Source of the DNA: Zerene cesonia
Lineage: Eukaryota; Arthropoda; Insecta; Lepidoptera; Pieridae
NCBI RefSeq assembly: GCF_012273895.1
Contig: NC_052111.1
Location: 8,680,001-8,744,000, forward strand
DNA: 64,000 nucleotides
Reading direction: 5' to 3'
Shown here: positions 23,401-35,081 of the stretch, piece by piece
How positions within the stretch are numbered: position 1 is the first letter of the stretch
Layout: every line of letters starts with the position of its first letter
Notes under the pieces: generated by a model
Database searches by the model: none
What the model was told of the DNA's origin: nothing
Seen by the model: the letters and a program-made list of their open reading frames with translations, nothing else
Made by a program: the position numbers and the translations under genes

Positions 23401-26400
23401 NNNNNNNNNNNNNNNNNNNNNNNNNNNNNNNNNNNNNNNNNNNNNNNNNNNNNNNNNNNNNNNNNNNNNNNNNNNNNNNNNNNNNNNNNNNNNNNNNNNN
23501 NNNNNNNNNNNNNNNNNNNNNNNNNNNNNNNNNNNNNNNNNNNNNNNNNNNNNNNNNNNNNNNNNNNNNNNNNNNNNNNNNNNNNNNNNNNNNNNNNNNN
23601 NNNNNNNNNNNNNNNNNNNNNNNNNNNNNNNNNNNNNNNNNNNNNNNNNNNNNNNNNNNNNNNNNNNNNNNNNNNNNNNNNNNNNNNNNNNNNNNNNNNN
23701 NNNNNNNNNNNNNNNNNNNNNNNNNNNNNNNNNNNNNNNNNNNNNNNNNNNNNNNNNNNNNNNNNNNNNNNNNNNNNNNNNNNNNNNNNNNNNNNNNNNN
23801 NNNNNNNNNNNNNNNNNNNNNNNNNNNNNNNNNNNNNNNNNNNNNNNNNNNNNNNNNNNNNNNNNNNNNNNNNNNNNNNNNNNNNNNNNNNNNNNNNNNN
23901 NNNNNNNNNNNNNNNNNNNNNNNNNNNNNNNNNNNNNNNNNNNNNNNNNNNNNNNNNNNNNNNNNNNNNNNNNNNNNNNNNNNNNNNNNNNNNNNNNNNN
24001 NNNNNNNNNNNNNNNNNNNNNNNNNNNNNNNNNNNNNNNNNNNNNNNNNNNNNNNNNNNNNNNNNNNNNNNNNNNNNNNNNNNNNNNNNNNNNNNNNNNN
24101 NNNNNNNNNNNNNNNNNNNNNNNNNNNNNNNNNNNNNNNNNNNNNNNNNNNNNCGTAATTAGACCACTGAAGAACCGCCATACTGGTACAAATGACCTAG
24201 TAATTTGTGTCACCATCTCCCGGTCTATCACAGGAACTATCGACGACCCACGATGACTACTCGACGCGAATGAAACGATTGGAAGAAGCAATGAAACAGC
24301 TGCACTCTGAAAACGTTCGAGTTAGAAGTGAGTCGACATCGAGTGGGCACAGGATCGAGCAGCAAAGGGGGGAAATAACGGACCTCTTGCAAAGACTGCG
24401 GATCTGTGAGGCTCAGTGTGGTAGGAACACATTCAGATTTGTCTAAAAACGTTATAGACCATTATATAGACCATCTTTCTCAAAACTCAAACAGTAATAG
24501 TAATAGAAAAACATAGTAGTTAGAAAGAAAACACGTATCAAAGAGCAGTGCATTTTTTTTTTTCTGGACTCTTCTTTTTTCTTGTTTATTCTTGCTCAGC
24601 TGAATCCCCCGGCATCACACGGATGGTACCCGGGTAAACAGTAGCCTAATTTATCCCTACTGGTACGAAATTTCTTACAGAACCGATCCACTGTTTTACG
24701 TCAAAGAGTAACAAACATACATCAATACATTCTTACAAACTTTCGCGTTAATAATATGATTAGGATTTATTTTATTTGCAATACATTTCAGAACAATTAG
24801 CAGTACAATTGCGTTTGGAGAAAAGTCGCGGCGCAGAACTAGAGATGCGAGCGAAGGCCGCTGAAATGTCCAGTGATATTGCTAATGCTATCGAAAAACA
24901 TCTAAATAATTTGAACGTAAGACTTGTTTTGTTATTTTAACATACGCTGTGTTCCATGCGGTGTGTGGGGAAGCCTGAAGATCCTCTTCCTTACCTTTCC
25001 GAGTCATTTCTTTGCCTCGTTCCTTTTCGTAGGCCATCCACACATCCAAACCATTTGCCTATTTTCATGAGCGATGGAAGCGCTAATGAAAATAGGCAAA
25101 TGGTTTGAATTCTAATCAAGCGACCAGTTCCTTTGCCGACTCTGACATAACAAAATATTAAGTAAGGGTCTAGAAATTGGAAATTATTTTATGACTTTTA
25201 CAAAAAATACCTTTTTCAGATGAAACGGGAGGAGCAAGAGAAACCAATGGCCGTCCCAGATTCGAATATGACTCTATCAAACGCCGACGAATCTTCAATG
25301 GTATGTTATTAATGGAAACAGCCTAAAATGTACATTTCGGTATATATTGCTGCATTATAACAGTAAAATATACTTTCCAATAACTTTAACTCCAATTTTT
25401 ATTTTATTCAATAAGATTCTTTTAAAAGCACTTTTTCATGACATGGGTTTATCCTTTACCACCGCTTAGAAAAGTAGTACTAGTAGTACTCATACGGCAG
25501 AAGAAATAGTTACTCTTTTAAGTAGAGAGGTTGAATAATAACTATTTATATAAATATATATAATAATAATAATATAAAGATGAACAGTTTATTTGTTTGT
25601 ACGCGCTCATCTCTGTAATTACTGGACCGATTTAATTAATTTATATATATTAATTCTACATAATAGGAAATTTTCGTTCAACATTCAATCGATATTTTTT
25701 ACTGTAAAGAGCAAAAATAAATGACTTTCTTTAATGACTCTTTTACTTTCTTCCAGTACCACTGCCAGTTCCAACTGATCGTCCCGAACAACTCTGCAGC
25801 ATCCCAATCAGACAAAGTGCAAGATATCAGCGCTGAGAAGATTAACAGGATGTCTGATGATTCCGGTTACACAGACACTCATAGAAGTCAGGATTCTACA
25901 GAGGTATCTGCATAATATAGTAGCATCATAATGCTACTATGTTCTATAGAATGACCATAGAGTTTATTTTGATGTTATGTGTATTTAGATGACATGTTGA
26001 AAGTTATATTGTACTTTGTAATTTTATTATGAATTGGAAATTTCTTTTTTTTTGGAAAAAAGTGATGATTCAATCTAAATAACTTGATGGAAGTATTGTT
26101 ATTTCTGACATTTGGTCTTTTTTTTCATTAGGAGTCTCCGAAAAAGAGCGCCATAATGCATCAGATAGCTGATCTTCAAGCGCAGTTAAATAGTCTTAAG
26201 CAAACAATTGTAAGTCTATTACTTGCCTATTTTGAATTTCATTATTATGTCATTAAAATTAAATTGGCTTTGATTTATTTTCTTATGTCAACTGGAAATT
26301 GACCGATTTTATGTAACTTAGATTCGGAGATAGTTAGGAGATGAGATAATCAAATGGTTTTATCGAGGTAAAACATTTAATTGTCGTAGGAATATCCTTT

Positions 26401-29400
26401 AACTACGCGGGCAGAGTACCACGTATAACAGATAGTTTTCCATAAATTTGGTTATTTTAAATATAATCTTTATATATATTAAATATGATTATGAAACTTA
26501 CGAATACTATAAACAGTTTTATTTAAAGAAAAATATATATATCTGTATTGATATTAATAAAATATTGAATATTCTATCTATCTATCTATTAACTTTCAGG
26601 GTGATAATGGCAGAGTCCCTCGGCAGTCCGCCGATAATGAACTAATTAAAAAATCACAAATTAAAAGAAAATCCATATGCGAAAAGATGCCAATCGAAAG
26701 CAGATACAATGAATCATTGGAATGGTTTGTACATAACTTATTTAACAAAAGGCAATCTTTAAATAGCTTTTATGTTATGTGTTTATTGAAACGATGAAAT
26801 AAGATTCCATTTTCAGCCAATCACCATCACCGAGAGATGATGACTATCTTATAAGAACGAAGCGTCTAAATTCATCAAGAAGCACCCACGAGTGGTGTAC
26901 AGAATTTGAAAAAAGTGATGCAGAATCGACTATAGATGAAAATCGACTATCAATAGCCAATAGTATTAAAGATAAATCAAGACGATGTTCCAGATACATA
27001 GAGAATAGATCGGATATAGAATATCCAACGAGTACACAGAACAGTGATATCTTCAATGATCAGATCAAAGATAATGAACAGACAGATTCGAAAGAAGTAG
27101 AAGACGTTTCTACAAGTCGTAAGAATTCAAATGAACAGGAGGAAACTGCTAAAGTAAAGACAGTTGGAAGTTCGAGCGATGATTTTAATTTCACTAAAGA
27201 AACCATAAAGCGAGTTAGCGGGATGTTAATATCTGAAACGGGGCATGAGAAGAGTGACTCCACAATGGACATAAAAGTGAATGAGAGTTTCAGCAAACCA
27301 GTCGATAGCTCCTTTGCAAATTTAACGGACAGTCTGACGAAAATGTTAAAGAAAGAAACAAGCAAGCCTTTGGCAAATCATGTTGGCACGAACGTCGAAG
27401 AAAATAAATATGTGTCGACTGGCGTTGATCCTATTGCTGAATACAATGAACCCGCTAAAAATGGCCTTAAAGATACAGGTGTAGGTACTGATGACTTAAA
27501 CCAACAAACTGCTGTTAATCAAAATAGTTTAGGTATGTTATGAATATTTTTTTTTCTGTTTTTTATTAACTTGTGTTGTGTTATAATTTTCTCTGTTAAC
27601 ATTCTCCTGTTTAATAATTCAGAAATGGTTTAAAAGTTCACATAAAATATAACAAATCAAAGAGATAGTTTGAAAAACTATGAACTTCTGATAAAAATTG
27701 TCAACGTTTTCTAGCTTAGAATATATTTTAATATTACGTAATTTTTTTAGCCTTTTTTGCCATTCTGCCATCGTCTATAATCAGTATTTTCCTAACTTAT
27801 GTCCCTATCATTCTTTGCTATTGTATTACAAGTATCCTTATTTTTCATACTCACACATTACTCACATAAAATACTTACAACTCACAGATATATGCGAGGA
27901 ATCAGTCCGAATCTGCACTTGCCCCACATCGTCCCGCCGCGGGGTCGCGATGTTCCGCTCGTGCAGCGGCACCCTCCGGTTCACCACCACCGCGTCCAGC
28001 AGCAAGTTCCGGAGGTGCAGCTGTGGTGATAATAAGATCACGTACGGTTCTGGTATTGAAATTGGTAAGATGGTTAATTATAGTTATATGTGTCTATCAT
28101 AGCATAAGTAATGATAGTATATTAATTGATATCAATTCTAGTGGAATTCGTTAAATAAAAATTAATATTATCAGAACGTCGCGAATATGGTACCTACGTG
28201 TAAGCAATATAANNNNNNNNNNNNNNNNNNNNNNNNNNNNNNNNNNNNNNNNNNNNNNNNNNNNNNNNNNNNNNNNNNNNNNNNNNNNNNNNNNNNNNNN
28301 NNNNNNNNNNNNNNNNNNNNNNNNNNNNNNNNNNNNNNNNNNNNNNNNNNNNNNNNNNNNNNNNNNNNNNNNNNNNNNNNNNNNNNNNNNNNNNNNNNNN
28401 NNNNNNNNNNNNNNNNNNNNNNNNNNNNNNNNNNNNNNNNNNNNNNNNNNNNNNNNNNNNNNNNNNNNNNNNNNNNNNNNNNNNNNNNNNNNNNNNNNNN
28501 NNNNNNNNNNNNNNNNNNNNNNNNNNNNNNNNNNNNNNNNNNNNNNNNNNNNNNNNNNNNNNNNNNNNNNNNNNNNNNNNNNNNNNNNNNNNNNNNNNNN
28601 NNNNNNNNNNNNNNNNNNNNNNNNNNNNNNNNNNNNNNNNNNNNNNNNNNNNNNNNNNNNNNNNNNNNNNNNNNNNNNNNNNNNNNNNNNNNNNNNNNNN
28701 NNNNNNNNNNNNNNNNNNNNNNNNNNNNNNNNNNNNNNNNNNNNNNNNNNNNNNNNNNNNNNNNNNNNNNNNNNNNNNNNNNNNNNNNNNNNNNNNNNNN
28801 NNNNNNNNNNNNNNNNNNNNNNNNNNNNNNNNNNNNNNNNNNNNNNNNNNNNNNNNNNNNNNNNNNNNNNNNNNNNNNNNNNNNNNNNNNNNNNNNNNNN
28901 NNNNNNNNNNNNNNNNNNNNNNNNNNNNNNNNNNNNNNNNNNNNNNNNNNNNNNNNNNNNNNNNNNNNNNNNNNNNNNNNNNNNNNNNNNNNNNNNNNNN
29001 NNNNNNNNNNNNNNNNNNNNNNNNNNNNNNNNNNNNNNNNNNNNNNNNNNNNNNNNNNNNNNNNNNNNNNNNNNNNNNNNNNNNNNNNNNNNNNNNNNNN
29101 NNNNNNNNNNNNNNNNNNNNNNNNNNNNNNNNNNNNNNNNNNNNNNNNNNNNNNNNNNNNNNNNNNNNNNNNNNNNNNNNNNNNNNNNNNNNNNNNNNNN
29201 NNNNNNNNNNNNAAGGTCCAACACTGGAACCCTGTGGGACGCCTCATACAAATGCACACCACAGACAGGGAAGAAGCCCGTCCCTGCGTGTACGACCCGA
29301 GCAAGCGTAGGACGTCCACACCGAGCCGCGGCACTTACGTGGTGGCTGGTTCGGCGACACTACAAGCTCTGTCACCCGGCACGCCCTGTGATGTGTCGTC

Positions 29401-32400
29401 ACTCACTGNNNNNNNNNNCGCGAATATGGTACCTACGTGTAAGCAATATAAAAGTGCTTCTATAAACATAGCATGAGTGGTTCATAAATTGTTGTAAAAA
29501 CAATTTATCATAATTACAGTAATAAAAATAGTGAACGTTAATCCTACGATACGGTACCTTGTTTTTATTCTTAAATAAAAAAAAAAGTCGTCCAAACCCA
29601 CTGCCTACAAAATATAAAAAGGTCCAACACTGGAACCCTGTGGGACGCCTCATACAAATGCACACCACAGACAGGGAAGAAGCCCGTCCCTGCGTGTACG
29701 ACCCGAGCAAGCGTAGGACGTCCACACCGAGCCGCGGCACTTACGTGGTGGCTGGTTCGGCGACACTACAAGCTCTGTCACCCGGCACGCCCTGTGATGT
29801 GTCGTCACTCACTGATATACCTTCTGAGAGGGAAGGTGAGAATTTAAATGACGTGATTCAATTTATTTACATATAGCACATTAGACTGCTCTTGAATTAA
29901 ATAAATTATGAAAGAATACATATAAATTTTGAAAGAATAGAAAAATTTGATCACGAGGCAGGATTCGAACCTGCGTATCTTGCCTAACCGTAGCAACGCC
30001 TAGCCTCTCGGCCACCCGTGATCCTGCCACAGTAATCGAATTTCTTCAACTCTTTCGGTTTCATGTGCCTAAGGGGCACCCCACGCCATCTATTGAGATG
30101 ATTAAGAACCATCACAACCAATACGAAACATTATTTCAATGATTACAATATTGTATCGATGGAACGCGGCCTTTGTTAAATTTAATTTTTAATTTTTAGT
30201 TTTATAGCATTGAATTTTTTCTATTCTTTCAAAATTTCTCATTTATAAAGCATTTCAATGCTATAAAACTAAAAATTAAAAATTAAATCTCTATATTTTA
30301 ATAATTATAGTATACTAGCTGCGCCCCGCGGTTTCACCCGCGTAAGTCCGTATCCCGTAAGAATATCGGGATAAGGAGTTGTCTATATGTTATTCCAGTT
30401 GTCCAGGTATCCACGTACCAAATTTCATTGCAATCGGTTCAGTAGCTTTTGCGTGAAAGAATAACACACACACACACACATCCTTACACACTTTCGCATT
30501 TATAATATTAGTAGCATAGTAGGATAGGAATAGTAGGATAGCTTCCTTGGGCAACTGATGACATGATTAATATAAAAGAGTGTAGCAGAGACTACACAGA
30601 ACTAAATTTTATTCTATACGTATTATACGTTCCGAACACTTTAAAGCGAGCGTGGTCACGAGGCGGATCAATTGATATACGTAAAATAAAACACATTAAA
30701 ATGTAAAAAATAACTGTATTTTTTATGGATTTCCCGCACTAACAGTAACAAGCCCGAACAACCTGTCCCCCGGCGAGGATAAAGGCACGTGCACACAGAG
30801 CGACTTGACGCCGCGTTCCACCACCGACTACGGGTCTTTGAGTGAAGGCGAACTGCCTGTACAGGAACGTTAGTATAGCTAAAAAAATTAATTCTATATT
30901 TTACCAAGGCATTATAATAATAATTATATCGTATATCAGGCATAGACACCCCCCCTCGAGCTGGGGCTGTCTGTATCTTGGGGGCCACCTTCCTCGTGAT
31001 ACAATTATATATTTTTTTGGGTTTTACTTATTTATTGTATACGCAACTTATTTATAATACATTATGTTTATTTAGTTATTACATTGTTTTATAATGGGAT
31101 GGTTTATCATAGCGTTTTCTTTTGTTGTAATGAATTAAAAATATGTTTTTGAATGAAAATGCTGTTAATATAATAAAAACGAGTCCTCCCCCTTCAATTG
31201 TATTATTTGCTTCGTTTGCTACAAAAATCAAATACTACTTTTTTCTAAAAAAAAGGACATATGTTATTCTTGAGCGACTTGAGCTGTATATCTGTTGTGC
31301 TTATTTGTTTGTTTTTTCAAACTAAACAACATACAAAAGAAGAATAAATGGCTGTTGATAGCATCCTTATTTTACAAATTTGTTTATAATTTCTAGGTAG
31401 ACAATCAATTGGAGAAACGCAATCGCCCGATGACAATATCTCCAATGTCAGACGGTACGTTATTATGTACAACCTACATCATAATAATTATATTAACCTC
31501 CATTATACTATTTGTTTCCTAAACATATTATGTAAATCTTTTTTTTGCCAGTCACTGAAAAGTTTGATTGCAGATGAAAAGTTTTTTAATAATTATTTTT
31601 AATGAAACTTAATTAAATCTGGAAATACATTCTTTTTCCCAAAAAGTCATTCCAGTTGTTATAAAATCTACACATGTTATCTTATATTTAAAATTCCCGT
31701 GTCACAATTTTAGTTACACAAACTTCTCCGTAACGGCTGGACCGATTCTTATGAAATTTTGTGTGTATATTGAGTATCTGAGAATGGGCCAACATCTATT
31801 TTTCATACCTCTAAATAATAAGAGTAAGGCATAACAGCGTTTGCCGGGTCACCTAGTATTGCTATGGATTTGAAATAGGACTCGTATTCTTTATTAAAAT
31901 TACCATGTATATGTGAACGCTGCATTAATAAAAAGAAACATTCCTTAAAAATTAAATTATATCTATTATTATTATGTTTATCAAAAAATCTCTTCTTTAT
32001 TCTATCGCCAGACATACATCGACTTCAGAGAAAATGGAGGAGGCGTTGCGTGCTATAAGCGACGAGTTGTCCCGCTGTCGACATCTCTTGCAGGCACACA
32101 CTTCGCTTGAGGTACCATAGTGTTAGTGTGTTAGTGTAGATGGCTGCATTTTTTTTTGCTGCTGCTGGCAGATAGTGTTTTTCAGATTGTGATTTTTTCG
32201 AATGTTGGTAGTTAGTGCTGGTTAATAGTGTCGTCTAATGGATACTGCCAACATCCAGAAAATGTAATGGGATGAATAATATAAGGAATAAATCGCGTCG
32301 TTTATCTACCAATGTCTTAGTGTGGGGAGAAATAACGTTTGTAATTATATTTTATATTAATTTAGAAGTAGACAAAAGAGAAGAAGAATGTAGTATACTT

Positions 32401-35030
32401 TATTTATTTAAGTAAATTACCTTAAAAATTTGTCTCAACCTTATGTAATTTTTTAAACAGTGTTTTATTATAATACCTTTTGTCAAGCGCAATAGTTAAA
32501 AATATAATTTTGGTCTCTATTTTATAGCCTGAAATGACTTAAATCTCAATATCAATGGCAATTTATTATTTTTGTGTTATTATTAGATAAGTTAATAAAC
32601 CGGAGGCCTATTTCCTTTTCTTCACCCGTATCAGTCCATTCCTTCTTTCCTGTCATGAATCCGTTCCTTTTCCCTTACCCACTAAAAGCGGGCAGCGCAT
32701 TCGCAGAGGCACTACCTTTGCGAATGTTCATGGGCGGTGGTGATCGTTTACCATTAGGCGAACCACCAGCTCAGTTGCCCGCTATGACATAAAAAAAAAC
32801 GTCACATTATTTATTCTGTATAGATGCTTTTCCTGGTTGTATACTTTAGAATAAGTATTTAATGGTTTTAGAATAAGTTCTTGTATATATTGTGGTTGAA
32901 ATGTTCCTACAATTGTTGTATTGTCTATTTAAATACATAATGTATACTATAGCTTCAGTAGGGAGTAAGTTACAATTTTTGTATTTTATTATTAAGAATT
33001 TATCGAAATAAATGTATTCTAATATAGTTTAGTTTTTTATTTATTCTTTAAAAATCAAAAGCTTCCATAGTCAATATCTTATATATAAAATTCTCTTGTT
33101 ACAATTTTAGTTACCAAACTCCTCCGAAACGGCTGGACCGATTCTTATGAAATTTTGTGTGCATATTGGGTATGTCTGAGAATCTGCCAACATCTATTTT
33201 TCATACCCCTAAATGATAAGAGTAAGGCAGAACAGCGTTTGTCGGGTCAGCTGGTATCTTTATAAGCCGGGGGGCTTCTTTAAACCGGTGCGCACCACTA
33301 GTAATCGGCCTGCCTCGGCTTTGCCCTTGGTACTATTGCCTTTAATACTCAGGGATCACATATATATGCAATGAATTATATACTTATATATTTTCTCTCT
33401 ATTTCTCCGTAAAGTTTTCAAATCGATCCAGTAGTTTCAGAGCCGCATAGATTTTAAGCAATCAAATATTTAAGTATAGATAATAAATTGCAGGACTGGT
33501 CGATGTTTTTTAAGCTATTGCATAGCTTCTATCGCGGGCCTTGATCGTGGAGACCGATCCCAGAAATTCTGAAACGAAAATAACCCAACACCCCCCACTC
33601 CGACTGGATAAATGACCGAAAAAATTCTCTGCAATAGCTTCTCGAGTCCCACACGTCTTTTTTGAGTTTCGAGTCCCACACATTTTTTTTTCAAACGCTC
33701 GTCCAATTGCAGTCAACGAAACGCGAGTCGCAAGATGCGGCGTGCGTGACGGAGGGCCCGCTGGCGCTGCGCAAGTGCGACGCGGACCAGCGCATGCGCG
33801 GCTCGTGCAAGTGCGTGTTCACTTTGCACGTCGGTACCGTTATACTGTCCGATCAGGTGCGTGGGCCTTTGGACACATAAGAGATATGATATGATATGAT
33901 ATGATATGATATGATATGATATGATATGATATGATATGATATGATATGATACTTTTTTATATGCAATAGCGCGTTAACTGGGTTGTAAGTGGTGATTGAC
34001 GCCGCCCATAAGCATCCACACAACCTGGAAAGTTGCGGGTGTATTGCTGGCTAAATACGGCTTGATAAAGAAGTACATTGTGACATGAAATAACAAGTAA
34101 GTAGTAAGTAGTAAGTAAGCGATAATAGAAATTAACTAACATATTTAAATACAGTTTGAAGGAACACGCTTAAATGATAGAATCAACTGTATTGTCCCAT
34201 TTGTGCTCACACAGTGTATAAGTAAGAATTGGTGGTCCTAATCTGGATAACAAGTTATAGCAAGAGTTTGAGTTTAATCTGATTAGGATAGGTCAAAATC
34301 GTTAATCGAGTCTAAAGGAGTCGTTTATATACCAACATATACGTGACGCTAATAGAAGCCGCTTTCCAAAGATAAGTCAAGTCAACTCGGTGCTTCATAT
34401 TAAATAATCAAGTTATACGCTGTAGTGTTTGTATCTATTAAATATATCTATACATTGTCTCATGTACACCAGTAGATGGCGTAGCTGTCGATCAGTCAGT
34501 CGTGTAACGTACGTGGTCGGGGATCGACGTGCGCCTGCGTTTGTACTGGGTGTAGTGGTGAGCCAGTGGATTCTCAGTGTCCCTGTACTAGATTCCCGAA
34601 GGACTAACGGCAGACGTTATATACGCGTTAACTTCAACTTGCCTTTCATTTTTCTTTCATTCGTCTCGCGAAATATCCAGGCGGTAGTAAACTCGCGCAA
34701 CAAGTCGCTCGCTCTGCTGTGGCGGTTCTACGACCAAGCGCCAACTGTGACGCACCAGCTAGCTGGTCGCGTGATGCACTTTGATTTCTCAGTGGAGTAC
34801 GACGTGCGGCTCTCTGCCAACTTTCTGGAGTATTTGAAGCAGGTTTGGTTTATTTGGTAATGTATAATTGGGGTGAATGGGAAACATATACAGTATCATC
34901 ATCGTAATCATGACCGCTCTGCCAAGAGTGTGCGACTGAGAAAGAACGGCGTAATGTCTGACTGACTGACTGACTGACTACTGACTGACTGACTGACTGA
35001 CTTACTTTCTGACTGACTGACTGACTGACT

Positions 35031-35081
<51 letters not shown>

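Larger units (their letters stand above)
20421..24916 (+). other. RPGRIP1L: RPGRIP1L exons 1-8: N-terminal coiled-coil region
   Basis: Exons 20421-20487 (ATG, 22 codons), 20628-20856, 21041-21187, 21714-21797, 22088-22141, 22388-22475, 24234-24420 and 24792-24916 encode 327 residues. The start is the first ATG in frame with the conserved exon 2 segment RICPSKLSKRELEDLYF. Exon 2 also has a CCCNCK cluster and exon 3 a CPKC pair, so a metal-binding site is possible. Exons 6-8 are charged heptad-like sequence (MGEMKQKIADLQQ, RLEEAMKQLHSENVRV, IEKHLNNLN). Exons 3, 5 and 8 follow good pyrimidine tracts. Confidence 0.85.
28180..29815 (+). other. False duplication in the assembly around the third gap
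   Basis: 28180-28212 is repeated at 29419-29451, and 29215-29408 is repeated at 29622-29815, without visible differences. The block 29213-29408 is bounded by 1000 N and 10 N and lies wholly inside the continuous contig that starts at 29419. The simplest reading is one exon counted twice. Confidence 0.85.
25220..32111 (+). other. RPGRIP1L: RPGRIP1L exons 9-19: polar, poorly conserved middle
   Basis: Exons 25220-25300, 25757-25903, 26132-26209, 26600-26724, 26817-27532, 27888-28064, 28175-28199 (tentative), 29675-29835, 30746-30868, 31397-31454 and 32012-32111. Exon 11 keeps a coiled-coil segment (HQIADLQAQLNSLKQTI). Exon 13 is large (716 nt), rich in Ser, Asp, Glu and Lys and looks disordered. 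Exon 14 is Cys-rich (ICTCPTS.., RRCSCGD). Exon 16 can start at 29675 (after exon 15, phase 2) or at 29671 (straight from exon 14, phase 1); both keep the frame YDPSKRRTSTPSRGTYVVAG. Exon 19 ends in a helix (ALRAISDELSRCRHLLQ). This part cannot be checked by family similarity, only by splice phase. Confidence 0.7.

Noticed and set aside
22935..24291. Long open frames of 374-407 codons on both strands
   Set aside because: They are almost entirely the 1000-N gap read as unknown residues; the known ends are the inverted repeat.
28151..29476. Long open frames of 368-429 codons across the third gap
   Set aside because: Again mostly N; the real sequence at their ends is the duplicated RPGRIP1L exon.
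29399..29740. Minus-strand open frame of 113 codons
   Set aside because: It is antisense to the RPGRIP1L exon at 29675-29835 and crosses the N join.
29950..30023. tRNA gene on the minus strand
   Set aside because: Box A and B are present, but a proper anticodon arm is not, the same head recurs at 38.2 kb and a SINE body follows it.
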